A stretch of 64,000 nt of DNA from Baylisascaris procyonis (taxonomy: Eukaryota; Nematoda; Chromadorea; Rhabditida; Ascarididae). Location: assembly GCA_037389465.1 (NCBI GenBank), contig JAZARR010000074.1, positions 2,976,001-3,040,000 of the forward strand, given 5' to 3'. How positions within the stretch are numbered: position 1 is the stretch's first letter; each line of letters begins with the position of its first letter. Shown here in pieces: positions 27,201 through 39,036 of the stretch. The notes under the pieces are model-generated. The model saw only the letters and a program-made list of their open reading frames with translations, did not search any database and was not told the DNA's origin. Both the position numbers and the translations under genes were made by a program.

Positions 27201-30200
27201 TTTGCAGATTTCATTAGAAAAACAACTCGACGGTTATAATAATGTGATTGGCAGATTTCTCTACTATATTCCATTCGGCGGCAACAATGCCCCAAATTTC
27301 TCATTCATAATCCTTTATTTGCAGAAATGTGGCAAAAAGGAGAGTTATGATACAACCGCTACCGTTTTGAATTTTAAAGCTTTGAGTCGAGAGAAGTGAA
27401 TATTTGTACTGAATGAGGGAAAAGAACATTGCAAAAACGATATGGGATCATCGTTGTGGTTTTCGTTGTCTGAAAGTATGGCTGCAAGCTCGCTTCAAAC
27501 TAGCTTGCTATACACTGTAAAAAAAAAAGAAATCCTAATCTACTCATAGAAGGTGATATCCGTTGTGTACATATCTCTCTCAGTGGTGAAATTTCGAGAT
27601 GAGATGCAAAGAAAAATGTATTAATCTTATGGTTTTTCTCTTCATAGACAATGGATACAATACCGTTTAGAATTTGTTATAGAGGAGTACGACAACCAAT
27701 TGCCGAGCATTTATGGCAGAATACACAAACATTGCAATTCGACAAGAAACGATTCGTTATTGTTTCTGAGGTGCATCAACCACCACAAAGTGTCTTCTAT
27801 ACCGATCACTACACAAAGTACGTTTGGCTATTCAATTAAATTGATAATATTAATCGTTGTTTCATTCATATCTTGATTATCGCCATTGTGCCGATATTAT
27901 GCAGCTTCCGGTTTTCACAGTTAGTCACAGTTTCTTTCATTCTTGCCTGTGACATCCATTGTCGATCGGGTAATTATTCTTCGAATACACTTTAGATAAT
28001 TTCCATCTTTTGTCGTTTATGCAACTTGCTTCGAAGGAGAATCGAATCTAGAAGGAATCATATAAGGCAGCCACCTTGCCAACTTTTAGAAACAATATCG
28101 TTTTGATTGGAGAGAATTGACAGAAGAGGGGTGATGAAGAGTGAACGATTCCCTTTGCTTTTAGAAGCGCTTATTTCGTTCGCTTCGCAGCATCTCAGCA
28201 TCGCTTTATGATAAAAATGCGACATTGGAATCAGACGTTGCAAAACGAGAATACGATAAGGAATATGAAAGTACCCGACGTGGGAGCTGATGTCGAGTAT
28301 CAACGAGCCAGTTCTCCTCTCGATCAGGTGAATACTTCTTGCTTTGGTTCAAAAATGGCATCTGCTGGAGGTAGTGAGGACGAGAGGGTTTAAAGTCGCC
28401 GACAGAGATTGATGACTTCTGCTTGAAAGACTGCACGAACCGTTCTAACAGAAGGTCACAGCGGAGCTTTCATCTGAAGGGGAGCATCAGTTCATCAGTT
28501 ACTTATCCTGCCAGAGTTTAAAATCTATGTTTAAAGGGTTTACTTCCAACATTCGACATCAAGTGATAAAGCATTAAGGAAAGATCCAACATTCTTTGGT
28601 GAATTCAGTGAGGGATTTTTAAATTTTTCGAGGATTATCTGTAAAATATGACGTTGATGAGGTGAGCGACCGTCTTCCTTAGTTGTGAACTATGCGTGAA
28701 ACGCAAATAAAGTTCCTTTTAGGGTTCTGCATTCTTTTGTTATATGGGAAATGTCATAGAGATCGCACTTTTCAGGTCGGATTATTTGCAGAACACGTGC
28801 ACATCCCTAAGTTGAATGTTAACTATGATATCGAAACGAAATGTAATAACAAACATTTCAAATGCTGAATGCCGTAATGCACTTTTTACGTGAATACAAC
28901 AAGAGGGCAACGTTGATGATAACTCATAAATCAGATCGATACTCACCATGTCCAGAGGAAACATTGTTCTCGGGCTTGTGGCGTTTCGACTAGCTAAAAC
29001 GTCTTCAATTTACTCAGCATTTGAGTCCGTACTTATTTGGAGTGGTAGAGTTCAGGCAATTTTACTTTCTAGGTAGAGGTGAAAAAGTCCAATTGCCCTG
29101 ATTAAGCTCCAAAAAGAATTTGAAACTATGTAACATCTAAGGGTTGGGGGGTGAAACGACCGTACAGTAAATGTTGCCAATATGTCGAAGTAGCTGTAAT
29201 ATTGAGCAAAAAAGTGGTTTTAATCTAGTAGTGCATAATGGAAAATAAAAAGATGAAAATACAGCAGTTGGCAAGCAGCAAGGCCAAAAGAACATCGCAA
29301 AGCGGAGTGGACGCACCGGAGGTTGACCTCAAAAAGGCACCCGACATGTTCCCTAAGGTGTCGACAACTAAACGGCCATCTTTGCAAATGAACGACACCT
29401 TCAATACAAATCGAAGGCGATCAGCAGAAGTTGCGAGCAATATTTCTTCGAGTGGTTAGTTGATTCATTCGCTTGGCATTGATTTGAAGTGTTCATGGGC
29501 CAACTAAACTGATGTTTCCATTGTATCTGAAGTGATAGATTTTGGAGCCGACGATGGTCTCATTTGTGAGCAGTCACTTTCAATTAAAAAAAGGCTTCGA
29601 TTGCATAAAACTATGAAAGCGGAGTCCATTATTTGAAAAATCTTATTATCAGAATTCTCACTGTGTGTTCAATGCCTAAGGTGACTTCGACGACATGAAT
29701 ACGTTTATATTTCTTTGCTTTTTTTAACTCAAATGATACGTGTAATAGTCCCATAATCCGTAGAAATAGACTTGATAATGAAGTTCATTGGTAGCTTTCA
29801 TTTGAAACTAATATTTGTGATTCGTAGCTACATTATTTATTTTATAGAAAGTCCAAGTGATCGTCTACGAGAGGGCAGCCAGGAGGACGATTCCTCGGAG
29901 TGCGGTGAGGGGTCGAGGTTCGAGGTGATATTGAAAAAGGATCCCAAAATAGGCCTCGGCTTGACATTGGTTGATGGCAATCTAAACGGCATCAAAGGAG
30001 TTTACGTCAAATCGGTCACTGAAGGAGGTCCAGGAAAGAGAAATGTACTCATTAAATATGAGTCCGGTTTTCATTATTTACAGTTAGGTGGATTCATGCA
30101 AGAAGATTTCCATCTTACTTTAAGGGAATGTGAGTAAAAACGAAGTCCGGATCTTGTGCATTGGACTTCATTTTTCCCATGCGCAGACAGGGCATCGAAG

Positions 30201-33200
30201 AAGATTTTCATAACTCGGAGCAAGTTTTTTGCGAGCGATTTCTTCAGCGATTTCTCGGTTCATTTATAAGAGGCTGATGGGAGCAAGAATATGTGCGGAT
30301 AGTACTGATGCATTATTGTTTTGTTGTTTATTCACCATTTTAGGTTGTTTTATGATAATCTGTTTTCTGCAGTGACATCATAGTTAGAGTTGAATACGAT
30401 TGCGGTCGATAGTGATCACTGCTTACCTCAACTTGGACTACCTTATCGTTATTGATGGAGAAGAAAATTTGCATACTTTGCGGCAATGAGGCAATTTTAT
30501 GTAAATTTGAAGGGTGTGATGGTTGGCGATCGATTGATGAGTGTAAATGATGTATCACTGATTGGCAAGGATCGGCACGCTACCGTGGATCTCGTAAGGC
30601 AGAGTGGTGATGTAGTGCGATTAAGCATCTTCAGGTATTTGAACGTTTTGCTTTGAGACCGACTTCAACCTAATCTTTTTGTTTATTTTGGACGCATTAG
30701 GCGTTAACTCGTAATGAGGCAATGTAAGGTGTTAACGCTAATGCACCCGCTTAGGAGGCAGATAACATAGAAACTTAGCTTATTCTGTGTTTAATATGGT
30801 TGGTTGAGAATATTTCTGGCGTTGAATTTAAACTGGTTTTCTGATGACCCTCTTTTGACCAAATTACCTCTAGTTGATTTGCCCACTTTGAACTTTCTAA
30901 TTCCAAATTTACACTCTGCTCCTCATTCAGTCGACTCTCAACCTTTGATTTTGTTGGTTTCGAGGTTGATGCGGTTTCCAGGTAAACTTGCTCATTGGAT
31001 TCTTTTTTACCTTTCCCGGGAAAGTGATCGAATGAGTTTGTCTGAATGTTTGTGTGCATTGCGTGGATGCACTAAATACATCTGTGATTGTTTGCTTGCA
31101 ACAACATTTCAAAACGCTTCTTACATGGAATACTTAATTGTTTTCGGATATTGAGCGATGATGGCGCAATTTTGAATTAAGGTCGCCTATTTAGGTTAGA
31201 TGCGGTTTCAACGGCCTTAACAAGCACGAAGAAAAAGGAGGAGAATGGCGTTTCCAGACCAAACAACACCGACTTTCCTTTGAAAAATCCAGCTGCTCGT
31301 AAGTCTGCTTTATATTATTTGTGCTTATTTTCCGCCTATTTAAAAAAAGTCTTTTGTATTTATTTTTATTACCTGACTTTTTAGAGTCATATTTCAATTG
31401 AGATAATTGATTATTTCAACTTTTTTTCTCGTTTAGTACGTTGAAAATAGAGTTTCTCATATTGCTGCTTTTATTTGAATTGAGGAATCTAGTGAAAATC
31501 TGCCTGAATGAACTTAAAAATGGATAATAAATTATTAATTACGTTTGGTTTAAGTTGGATTTACTGAGCATATTTTCTAATTTTCTCCTTCTTTCTTTTT
31601 TCTGCCGCTTACAGTTCTTGAAACCTGCTGTCTTTTTGGATGGAAGAAATGTTCCGGATGGAATTATAAATGAATTTTTAAAGGACTGAGTCTTCGTTCG
31701 CTGTAAATGTAGATTTTCTTTGGGCTTATTGGTTAGTTCGTCTTTGCATCTTATTTATGTTTTATTTGTTCTACTAAAGGTTAAGGAAATGTTGAATCGT
31801 TGGATACTAGAATTGCTTTGAAGACTATAAGGTGGTTCTTTATAGCTGCAACAACGCGCTCTCGAACTCCACCGGCTCCACGAAAGGTGAATGCACCAAA
31901 GAAACGTCAGAGAGCAGTGAGTGATTTCGGTGCGGTTGGCGATGCCCTGCCGGAACTGAACAGTGAAGACTTGCTGGCTAATATCAGGAAAGAGTCTAGG
32001 TGAGTATGCTGTCTGCACTTGCACACTAGCTGTATTCTCTCCCATTCTCAACGGAACTTACTGCAGTTCATGGAATGGGAGCATCTTTTGTTGAGGAAGT
32101 TTGTTAGTTGAAGAGTGATTAAAGCATGTCGTTCACACTAGCTTCTGTTTGTTCTTTGGAAGTAGGGTCTGCAAGAAGAAGCAAAGAAAGAAGGATGAAG
32201 GGATTGATAAGAGCGCTTTTTAAGAGGAGAAAAGAGTTCTTCTACCCTTCCCCACACGCATCCACGTTTATGGACGAGGCGGAGGTCAGGACATCTTCCT
32301 GGCCCGACAAATCCTTCCGTTTTTCCCCTTCATACAGATCCCTCTACCTGAGCAATTTTGCTCTTGAAGGCGAGCTGAAAGTTCTGGTTTTTCATGCCAA
32401 GTTTTGTGTACGTGCGTTGTTATGCGTGCTTTGAAACGAGCTTGCTTTAATGACAGCCTTCTGAGCAGAGAGCAGTTCCTGAAATTTATTCACAGTTTTT
32501 GGTTGTTTTTTTAATACAGGACTGATAACAACGCTTAATGAAGCGATAAAGAGACCATTGATTTGCAGATTGAAAGCGTCTCCGCGGCGTTCAAATCGAG
32601 AGAATGAGGAGCGAGGTGCTGACCTCAAACTGCCAGTCAGTTCAATGTATAGGTTCGAAGGGGTTGAGGAGGATGAAAGTACCAATGGCAACGGCGATCC
32701 CACCTCTCTCGCTATGACTAATCGCTACAACAACGACCGTCGAGTGCATAACGGATGGTCCAGTTCAAATGGTGGCGTAGCGACGCTGCAGACATCATCT
32801 AGTGATGCTTGGATGAATGGTCATTCCAAGTGCGTACCAATCTTTAATCTCAATCTATCCATCTTCCATCTCCAGCCACCTCTTTCCGCTTCTTTTTTTA
32901 AAATTGCGTAATCAAAATCTGCCACAGGAATGCTACTCCATTTTCCACATTTCCCGATCCTGTGGATTTCGCAGATCATTTGCTAAAGTTTACAGGACTT
33001 CAAATCTCGATTGGGCTGACGATTTGGAAGATTTGTCAGATGAGCGGCCGACGGATATTATCGCTGTGAGATTGGATCGCAACGAAAGCGGTAGTCTAGG
33101 TGTGCAGATTGCGTCGAGTGGTGGAGCCGTATATATAAAGCAGCTCACCGCCGAGCCTGCTGTCTCTAATCCCGATATACACGTCGGCGATCGGCTTGTT

Positions 33201-34397
33201 TCAGTTAGTGTTCCCAATGTTTTTATCAGTCAAAATATGCTCAAATCATGAACATGCTCGAACATAACCATTGAAACCATATAATATCGTCATAGCACAA
33301 ACTCTTTCACCGACAGGCTTCTTTTGCGTATTGATTGATCAATGCGCGATATTGTTGATGGAATGTTTTGCGGTTGTGTATGAACCAAAGAAAGAAAACA
33401 TCGATTTGTCATTCTAATCGCTGTACTCTTTGAACGTTTCTATCTTCACTAAGCGATGTTATAGTTCTTTAGTTGGTGAATCCGGAGAACGGATACTTGG
33501 TTGGGGAGAGGGGAAGCGGGAGAGTAATTTGTTTCATTTTTACTCTCTTATAACTACTGTAGATCTCTTCCAAGGGAATAACTTAGAAGCCAAGTAGATA
33601 GTAATTTTTCCAGTATTTTTTCCTCTCTCCTTCTCCAAAGTTTCACTGCTATTTCGCGGCAAGCGTTCTCTATTGCTGTATATTGAATTTTTGTTTTTCA
33701 GGTAAATGGTGAACGATTAGACAATTTAACACATCAACAAGTGGTGGAATTGCTAAGGAATGGAGGCAATTCGGTAGTACTTGGTCTAGAGCGCTCAGCG
33801 AGTGAAACTGCCGACCATAAGGAGGAGGGAAATGAACAGACTATCACCGTTATCCTCGAAAAATCACCGACCGGTTCGTTGGGTCTCAGCTTAGCAAAGA
33901 AGACAGGATATGATGGTTAGTTTTTTTTTGGAACATTTAAAGAGCTTAGCGCGCTTTCCGTTTTTCTTGTTTATGTCTCAAAAAATTTTTTTTCTCGGTA
34001 AATGCAAAATTACTTTCATAATTTCAACATTCTTTTAATTATTTCTATTTTTTCAGAAAAGAGACCGTAAAATTAAGAAAAAATCATTGCTTCTAATAGA
34101 AGAAAGTGAATCTTACTAGGAATAATAGGTTCTTCTCTCCCATCATTTTATCCCGTATAAGTCATTTATTCCGTTTAGATTTAGGTAGAGAACACGCAAA
34201 TACTTTCAGGAATATTTATTCGAATGATCGGCTCAGGTAGTGCAGCTGATGTGGATGGTACTTTGCGTGTTGGTGATAAGATTTGGCAGGTGAATGGGCA
34301 AATTGTTAACAACTGCACACCAGGTGCGATTGTCGATTTATTGAAAAGTGCCAACAATCCAGTTGAAATTATTGTTAAGCGAACTTTCTTTTCATAA
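8499..34397 (+). CDS. KIND-FERM-triple-PDZ scaffold protein (FRMPD2/PTPN13-like), 29 exons
   Basis: Predicted 1514-residue membrane-cytoskeleton adaptor. Exons: 8499-8669, 9752-9833, 10371-10503, 11986-12091, 13132-13281, 13727-13903, 14111-14365, 15488-15628, 16156-16314, 16615-16728, 17873-18005, 21000-21082, 21446-21520, 24256-24430, 25006-25156, 25625-25805, 26116-26223, 26701-26861, 27683-27817, 28165-28327, 29232-29454, 29848-30044, 30513-30634, 31195-31298, 31846-31999, 32569-32829, 32975-33203, 33702-33915, 34210-34397. Every junction keeps phase, and all introns are GT-AG except one GC-AG. Domains: KIND about 2-160, charged linker 165-600, FERM about 605-918, PDZ1 1050-1132, PDZ2 1332-1410, PDZ3 1429-1511. 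The start ATG is chosen because KIND family members begin only a few residues before this motif. The order matches FRMPD2; PTPN13 has two more PDZ domains and a phosphatase, absent here. In the family, FERM binds membrane or cytoplasmic tails, PDZ domains bind C-terminal peptides, and the KIND domain is a catalytically dead kinase C-lobe. Extra cassette exons in the large introns cannot be excluded. Confidence 0.88.
15629..16155 (+). other. Intron 8 with GC-AG borders
   Basis: Exon 8 reads open to ...NENIEK and then meets AAG|gcgagt. Reading through would stop after four more codons. No GT donor nearby keeps the frame, whereas GC at 15629-15630 joins in phase 0 to the acceptor tatag at 16155. 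The rest of the donor (AG before, gagt after) is close to consensus, as known GC donors require. Confidence 0.6.
15691..15730. repeat. 20-bp tandem duplication in intron 8
   Basis: Two adjacent copies of cagatcatctgattaacact, with differences only near the end of the second copy. Confidence 0.8.
17334..17409. repeat. (AT)n microsatellite, about 38 units
   Basis: Uninterrupted AT dinucleotides in intron 10 of the scaffold gene. The Tyr/Ile open frames across it are products of the repeat. Confidence 0.97.
18006..20999 (+). other. Intron 11 of the scaffold gene (3.0 kb)
   Basis: I see no exon with matching phases and family motifs here. A 121-codon + strand frame at 19918-20283 is T-rich and hydrophobic with no recognisable family and no good flanking splice sites. 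Poly-T runs and AT-rich sequence fill the rest. Confidence 0.6.
21521..24255 (+). other. Intron 13 of the scaffold gene (2.7 kb), with a GC-richer repetitive block
   Basis: The segment 21840-22120 is less AT-rich than neighbouring introns and contains repeated gatcggt/ccgatc-type motifs plus degenerate direct copies about 78 bp apart (ccgacccgaagcattcggta versus ctgaccgaaggggcctgata). It resembles a decayed repetitive or mobile element, but no transposase or polymerase motif is readable. Short frames on both strands up to 23.6 kb are unrecognised. Confidence 0.4.
24141..24230. repeat. (AT)45 microsatellite next to a 3' splice site
   Basis: Ninety bases of uninterrupted AT end 25 bases before the first FERM exon (24256). 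The intervening sequence is aaatttaataaaaagcattttaaag. Confidence 0.97.
24256..28327 (+). other. FERM domain exons (14-20)
   Basis: Residues about 605-918. F1 runs from VTVELLNGKRIEV through FFGLTVLRDGEHFFLEDHQ and ends in VLHLRFRYYPATIDFI. F2 contains YLQLRRDVLEDRL, then a long acidic/basic helix (DNNDERRIMTVLSELH) and LADYGGHF. F3 contains TAQWIGILPRGIVQYE, LWQNTQTLQFDKKRFVI and YFVRFAASQHRFM. These match the canonical FERM blocks in order. The start of exon 19 at 27683 was chosen over an upstream tag because only this acceptor joins ...GIVQYEKHR to GVRQPIAEHLWQN in frame and without a family-atypical insert. Confidence 0.9.
29232..29454 (+). other. Post-FERM linker exon (21)
   Basis: Residues 952-1025: a basic and Ser/Thr-rich spacer between FERM and PDZ1, starting CIMENKKMKIQQL and containing NRRRSAEV. 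The acceptor is taken as tag at 29229-29231, since the tag just before it would leave a stop codon in frame. Confidence 0.75.
29848..30634 (+). other. PDZ1 exons (22-23)
   Basis: Residues 1050-1132. Strand A is FEVILKKDP and the carboxylate-binding loop is IGLGLTLV. GVMVGDRLMSVNDVSL is the usual G-D-x-L-x-x-V-N block, and VDLVRQSGDVVRLSIF closes the fold. The intron interrupts the domain just before the VGDRL strand. A short acidic lead-in (EDDSSECGE) precedes the domain. Confidence 0.9.
31195..32829 (+). other. PDZ1-PDZ2 linker exons (24-26)
   Basis: Residues about 1133-1304, without a recognised fold. The stretch is rich in Lys, Arg, Ser and Pro (for example RSRTPPAPRKVNAPKKRQR), followed by an Asn/Gly/Ser-rich segment (MTNRYNNDRRVHNGWSSSN). 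It is likely disordered and is the least conserved part of the model. The phases still close perfectly with the flanking exons. Confidence 0.75.
32975..34397 (+). other. PDZ2 and PDZ3 exons (27-29)
   Basis: PDZ2 (about 1332-1410): IIAVRLDRNESGSLGVQIA, VGDRLVSVNGERLDNLTHQQ and VVELLRNGGNSVVLGL. PDZ3 (about 1429-1511): ITVILEKSPTGSLGLSLA, VGDKIWQVNGQIVNNCTPGA and IVDLLKSANNPVEIIVKR, followed by four residues (TFFS) and TAA. Both carboxylate loops are SLG-hydrophobic, suggesting peptide-binding competence. Exon 28 encodes the end of PDZ2 and the start of PDZ3. Confidence 0.92.
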
Positions 34398-35719
34398 GTC
34401 TATTGAGCGTAGTTGTTATTTTGCTAATTTATATTTCTTTTAATGTAAACGTTTTTGCGACAAATTTTATATGTGTACATTTTTACTAATATATAGAGAG
34501 GAGAAAAGCGATAGAGAAAGAAGAAATGCGTTTAAAGAAAAACGAATAGAACTAAGAAGATTTTGCATATTTCGATTATGTGATTAAATGGCAAAATATA
34601 TGGTTATAATATGCAAGATGGATGTTTCGATTTCGCTTCTCCTCGCTTATATCAATTTTCAACTACAAAATATTTGTTTTAATTAGCGAAGGATGGGACA
34701 AAGTTTGAATAGTGAGGAAGGGAAGGGGGGGAGGGGTAGCCGAGAATAACGATTCTTCCAATTTTCAGCTAGATATAATTTTTCAAATAAGCGATATTAC
34801 AGTGAATTTACGTTCACCGATTGGCGATAGCGCAATCATTGGCAGCCTATGTCACTTGTCTGAATTTGGAATGCGCTGTTATTCATAGAGAATTGGGAGT
34901 GTTTCCTTAATGATTTCATCCTGCGATATTTTTGAAATCCCGGCTAACATATGAGAAATGGCCATAATTTATTGCTATTTTAAACATAGGATATTGCCAG
35001 CGTTGTCATCATGAATCAGCAATAAGTTTAACTCTTATAATTTTTAACGTTATTATCGTTAAATATGTGGGAATAATAAATGATCACGGAAAGGCATTAT
35101 TTATTCGCCCATAATTAATAATTAATCATTATTGTCGAATTAACGAGAAAATTTCTTCCATATCTCTTATTCTGTTAAAAATTTCTGTAATCACTTTACA
35201 AATTTCCGTTGTTGGCTTTTGCTCTTTGCATTATGGCTAACAACGGGGAGGAAAAATGAGTTATTTATTTTATTTCATCGAATCGTATGTAGTTTCTTTC
35301 CCTTGTGAGATGTAATGTGTGCAATTCACCTGGTCATAACGGTTTTGTCTATCTGTGTTCATCGATCTTTAAATAATTTTGCATGTCTTTGATGTTGTTC
35401 TCGGGAAGCAAATTTGGTGCATCCTCTTTTCTAATGTGCTCATTGAATATTTTATTTTGCTCGAATACGTTTTCACTTCTATTACTCATCGTTTATTTGA
35501 TGAATTTATTACAAAGTTTTTTTTTTTTCGTTGCCGTTGGGAAACTCTTTCTGAAAATGAATGTTTGGTGTAATTTTTCAAGAGTAAAAATTTCTTCAAA
35601 TTTTATTTATTAAGGACTCACTATTGAATGTTTTTTTTTTTATTTGTGCAATGAATAACTGTGATAAAATCATGAAATATTGCTCGATTTGTTGTCAGTG
35701 AAAAGGATTCATAGACTCC

Positions 35720-35741
35720 AAAAAAAAAAAAAAAAAAAAAA
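35720..35741. repeat. Poly(A) homopolymer
   Basis: Twenty-two consecutive A within a 350-bp zone crowded with A and T runs. It could be the tail of an old retroposed copy, but no cDNA-like body is recognisable upstream. Confidence 0.9.
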
Positions 35742-36123
35742 TTCTTAGCATAAAATTTTTATGAATACATTAAAAAAATGTTTCTCTTTGGCAACCATTT
35801 CAAAAAAAAACTCGCTTCATATTAAATATGTACAGAAATAATTTTTTTTTTTTAATAATAACAAAGTAAATATTTCGCAAAATCTTTTCTGTTTATTTTT
35901 CTAAGCGCTCTCTATTGTTGGGTTATTTGTTTACATCTGTTGGAATCGAGTGGAATACAGTGAAAATTATTCTTATACACCGTTTATGTATTGCATGCGA
36001 AGTTCATTGCTGGAAGCTCAAATTGTTATGTTTGTGTTTCAGTTGTATGATAATATTGGTTTAACATTCAAATACCTACAAATTTATCCTTTTTTATGCA
36101 CTGTTGAGTTGGAAGATACTGAA

Positions 36124-36228
36124 ATGAAGTCAATCGGAAGGAATTACCTGGGTTTCGCAGTTGTTGTCTTGACAGTGCAATTGGCAGTTGGAATATCGAT
36201 AGTAGGCAATGAGAGCAACTCATTTTAA
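36124..36228 (+). CDS. Possible small secreted peptide or first exon with signal peptide (tentative)
   Basis: A 34-codon frame begins MKSIGRNYLGF and continues with a hydrophobic core (AVVVLTVQLAV), then GIS. This is a plausible N-terminal signal peptide: a positive residue, a core of about 11-14 residues, then small residues. A donor-like gtaggc at 36202 would end a first exon in phase 0. I could not connect it to a convincing second exon: the acceptor at 36591 leads to an early stop. It could also simply be a chance frame. Confidence 0.2.
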   Translation: MKSIGRNYLGFAVVVLTVQLAVGISIVGNESNSF

Positions 36229-38977
36229 CTAGAAATGAGTGTCGATGGTTCGTCATGCTCGCGAATCGAAGTCATTGATGAACTCATACGATGAAAAATT
36301 ATTATCTATATTATTACCTCATTGAATAGATGATAAGAAAGCTGTATAGCTCAAAACGACTTACTTTGATAACTAACGCCTATGGAGTACAATGGTGGTT
36401 GAAGTCGATCACTGGGTTATTTACGTCTGCAGTGCCTAACTTCACCGATGGCGCCTTCATTTAATCAACTGGTAATCGTTTATATTGTTATGCTCTCTGT
36501 GTTGTTAATCTCATGGAGTCATGTCTTGCAAATGCTTAATAAAGACTTTATTATTCTTTAGACTTATATTGATAATTGTTCAATGCAGGAGTGGACATGT
36601 GGGCAGCTTTAAACGAAAAAATGGTAATTTATTTTACATGACCTTATGCTTATATATCTATTAGGGGTGGGCTTTACCAGTCTTTCGTGAATGAATAAAA
36701 TCTACCACTAAATAAGAGCTCATGTTGAGGTGATTTCAGAAATTTGATCTTTTTTTTGGCATATTGTAGAAAGTGTGAAGTGGTATGTTAATGTCATTTT
36801 CTGAAAACACAAAGATTTATGTGCGATTTGGGTGCACTAATTAATGCATTTTCGATAATGATGGGATTTGATTTGCATAGTTGTAAGCCGTTATACGATA
36901 AGAAGGAAAACACCGGTTCATAATGTATTCATCAATAGAAATGAGATGGATGATTAGAAGCACTTGCAATGCGTTGCGTAAATGAACCTTGATGAACAAG
37001 TTCAACTAGCACAGTCGTAGATACTGTTCGAAGGGTGTTCCGTACCATGACTGTGACAGCAATAAGCATTCCAAGTCCGAAACCCTTCACGATTGGAAAT
37101 TCCGCAAACGATCAGACGGAAGCACATCGGATGTGGAGGGATATTGCAGGTCCACTTTTTATTATGCGGATTTAGCCTGACGGTCAATATCTCGCGGTGT
37201 GAGGCATACGTCCGTGAATATTACTGGAAATATATGCGTTTTATATTACTTGTCAAGCTTCATTATAAGATTGACGTAACCATTCCTTAGAAGTTTGAGT
37301 CTTTCTGCCAATTAGTGTAGCTAATATTCATGCACTCAGGTATCCATCTAATGAATGAAAGAAAAGAAATTTCAGTATGTAAAGGTGAGAAAGGCTGTGA
37401 TCCAACTGGAAAAAGAGGTCCGATTCAACAGTAGTCAGTTGATATTTTTGAAACAACTCTAGAGGAGTTCTAATTATGGCCATAATTGATTTGGAGTATT
37501 AGCGCCGGATCGGATTAAAAAAACCACCTTTAATATCAATGCAGCCAACCACTGATATTTTAACGACTAGATATTTATTTTTCACCTTGATCCATTAAAA
37601 AAAGTTCAGGACGCGCTTAGAAAATTAGTGCTAACTTTTTGTCAAGAGTATAAAATTCAGTATTAGAAGGCCTAGGCATCGTCACATGGCTATTTTTGAG
37701 AGTGAGCGATTATATACGTACCGCGAGTGCGCTTTCATGTTGTGTACATCCTTCTTCTCTCTTGAAACTTTCCTTGCATATCTATGCATTAAATAACCGA
37801 TTTTCCGTTCCATTTCCTACGGTTCCATGCTAAGGCGTAATCCTGGTTTAATACATACTATTTCACTTTACGAAACGAAATAATTGTGATAACGACAACT
37901 GAATTAATTATTAGCCATTAAAGTTTCTGTACTAGCCGTTATGATCCCCATGAAACCTTTAATACCTTTTTACTGGAAAAAAGTCTATCGAAGAATTCAA
38001 ATGACCGGATTAGCCGATACAAGCTATAACTTCAAGTTCATGCAGTTCATTTTCATTCCTCCATCTTCTGTAGTTCGGATTCAAAAATTGCACAAAAAAA
38101 AAACCCTGAGATTTCGGACTTCCCACCAGCTTCATCAATTAGTGAAACGCTGAGAATTCTCTATAGTTCGCAATTTTCTTGGCAATGCAAGTAATTACTC
38201 ATCTGAGTGCCTCCTTCCTTTCACCTTCAGTACCGATATGCTTTTGCTCGTTGTTCATCCTGACAGAATCAAGAAAGAAGAACTGAATATAGCTATAGAG
38301 ACAGAAATTATGTATATTAACTAAGATATTGTGAAATGGAGTTTAATGTTTTGCTTCTGTTTTTGGAATAACAATTTTCATTTCTCTGCAGATTGCAGAC
38401 CTACAGCCTCCAACCGAAAACTGCATAAATTCATGAATAGAAGCAAATATTTTGCACGATTATGGAGTGATGCAAGCTGCCAATAACCAACACTACCGTA
38501 TTGTTTAGTCTGTTGTCCCGGTAAGCGGCCACATTGCTGCTTTTCTTGTGGGATCTGAGCCGAGATTGTGAAGGAAACGATCGTGAGTTCCCATCGAATT
38601 TCAAATGTACAGGCTTGCAGCCTGTGTATATTGCCGCTCACTCGACTCCTCTATCTTAGATGGAAGATTGGAATGGCAGAGACTTGGAAATTGTTTATAT
38701 CAGCTCAGAACAACGTTGTTTGGTTGCTTCGCTGTATTTTATGATTGCGTGTTTTGTGACTGACGGCTGCGGCGTTGAGGAAAACCAAGTATGGGACAGA
38801 GGATAATCGTCTATCGATGCCAATATGCAAAAGGGCAGGCGAGATAGTAGTTCGTGACGGAGCACTGGGACCTCCAAACAGGAGTCGAACCGAAGGCATC
38901 CAAACGCACCGAAGCCTGATTTTTATACAGGCCCCAAATATCGATTGGGGCGACAGAAGAGCATGTAGGTCGACCAA

Positions 38978-39036
38978 TGGCATAATGGGAAGGTCACCGC
39001 AGTGTTAGATCACAAGTAGATTAGCTCTTCGATCCC
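38978..39036 (+). other. tRNA-like pol III box pair (decayed tRNA or SINE head)
   Basis: tggcataatggg at 38978 fits the A box, and ctcttcgatccc around 39026 resembles the T-loop/B box (TTCGATC). Their spacing is close to that in a tRNA. The acceptor, D and T stems do not pair, so this is not a functional tRNA gene; a degenerate tRNA or a tRNA-derived SINE is more likely. Confidence 0.3.

Noticed and set aside
27145..27250. Extra scaffold exon between exons 18 and 19
   Set aside because: A phase-compatible exon can be drawn here, but it needs a 31-residue insert atypical of FERM F3. The acceptor at 27682 restores the family sequence without it.
34398..36000. A phosphatase domain following PDZ3, as in PTPN13
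   Set aside because: The stop codon directly follows PDZ3 and no HCSAG-type or other PTP motif is readable downstream.
38878..38895. B-box-like word on the minus strand (ggttcgactcc)
   Set aside because: No A box lies at the right distance on that strand and no cloverleaf forms.
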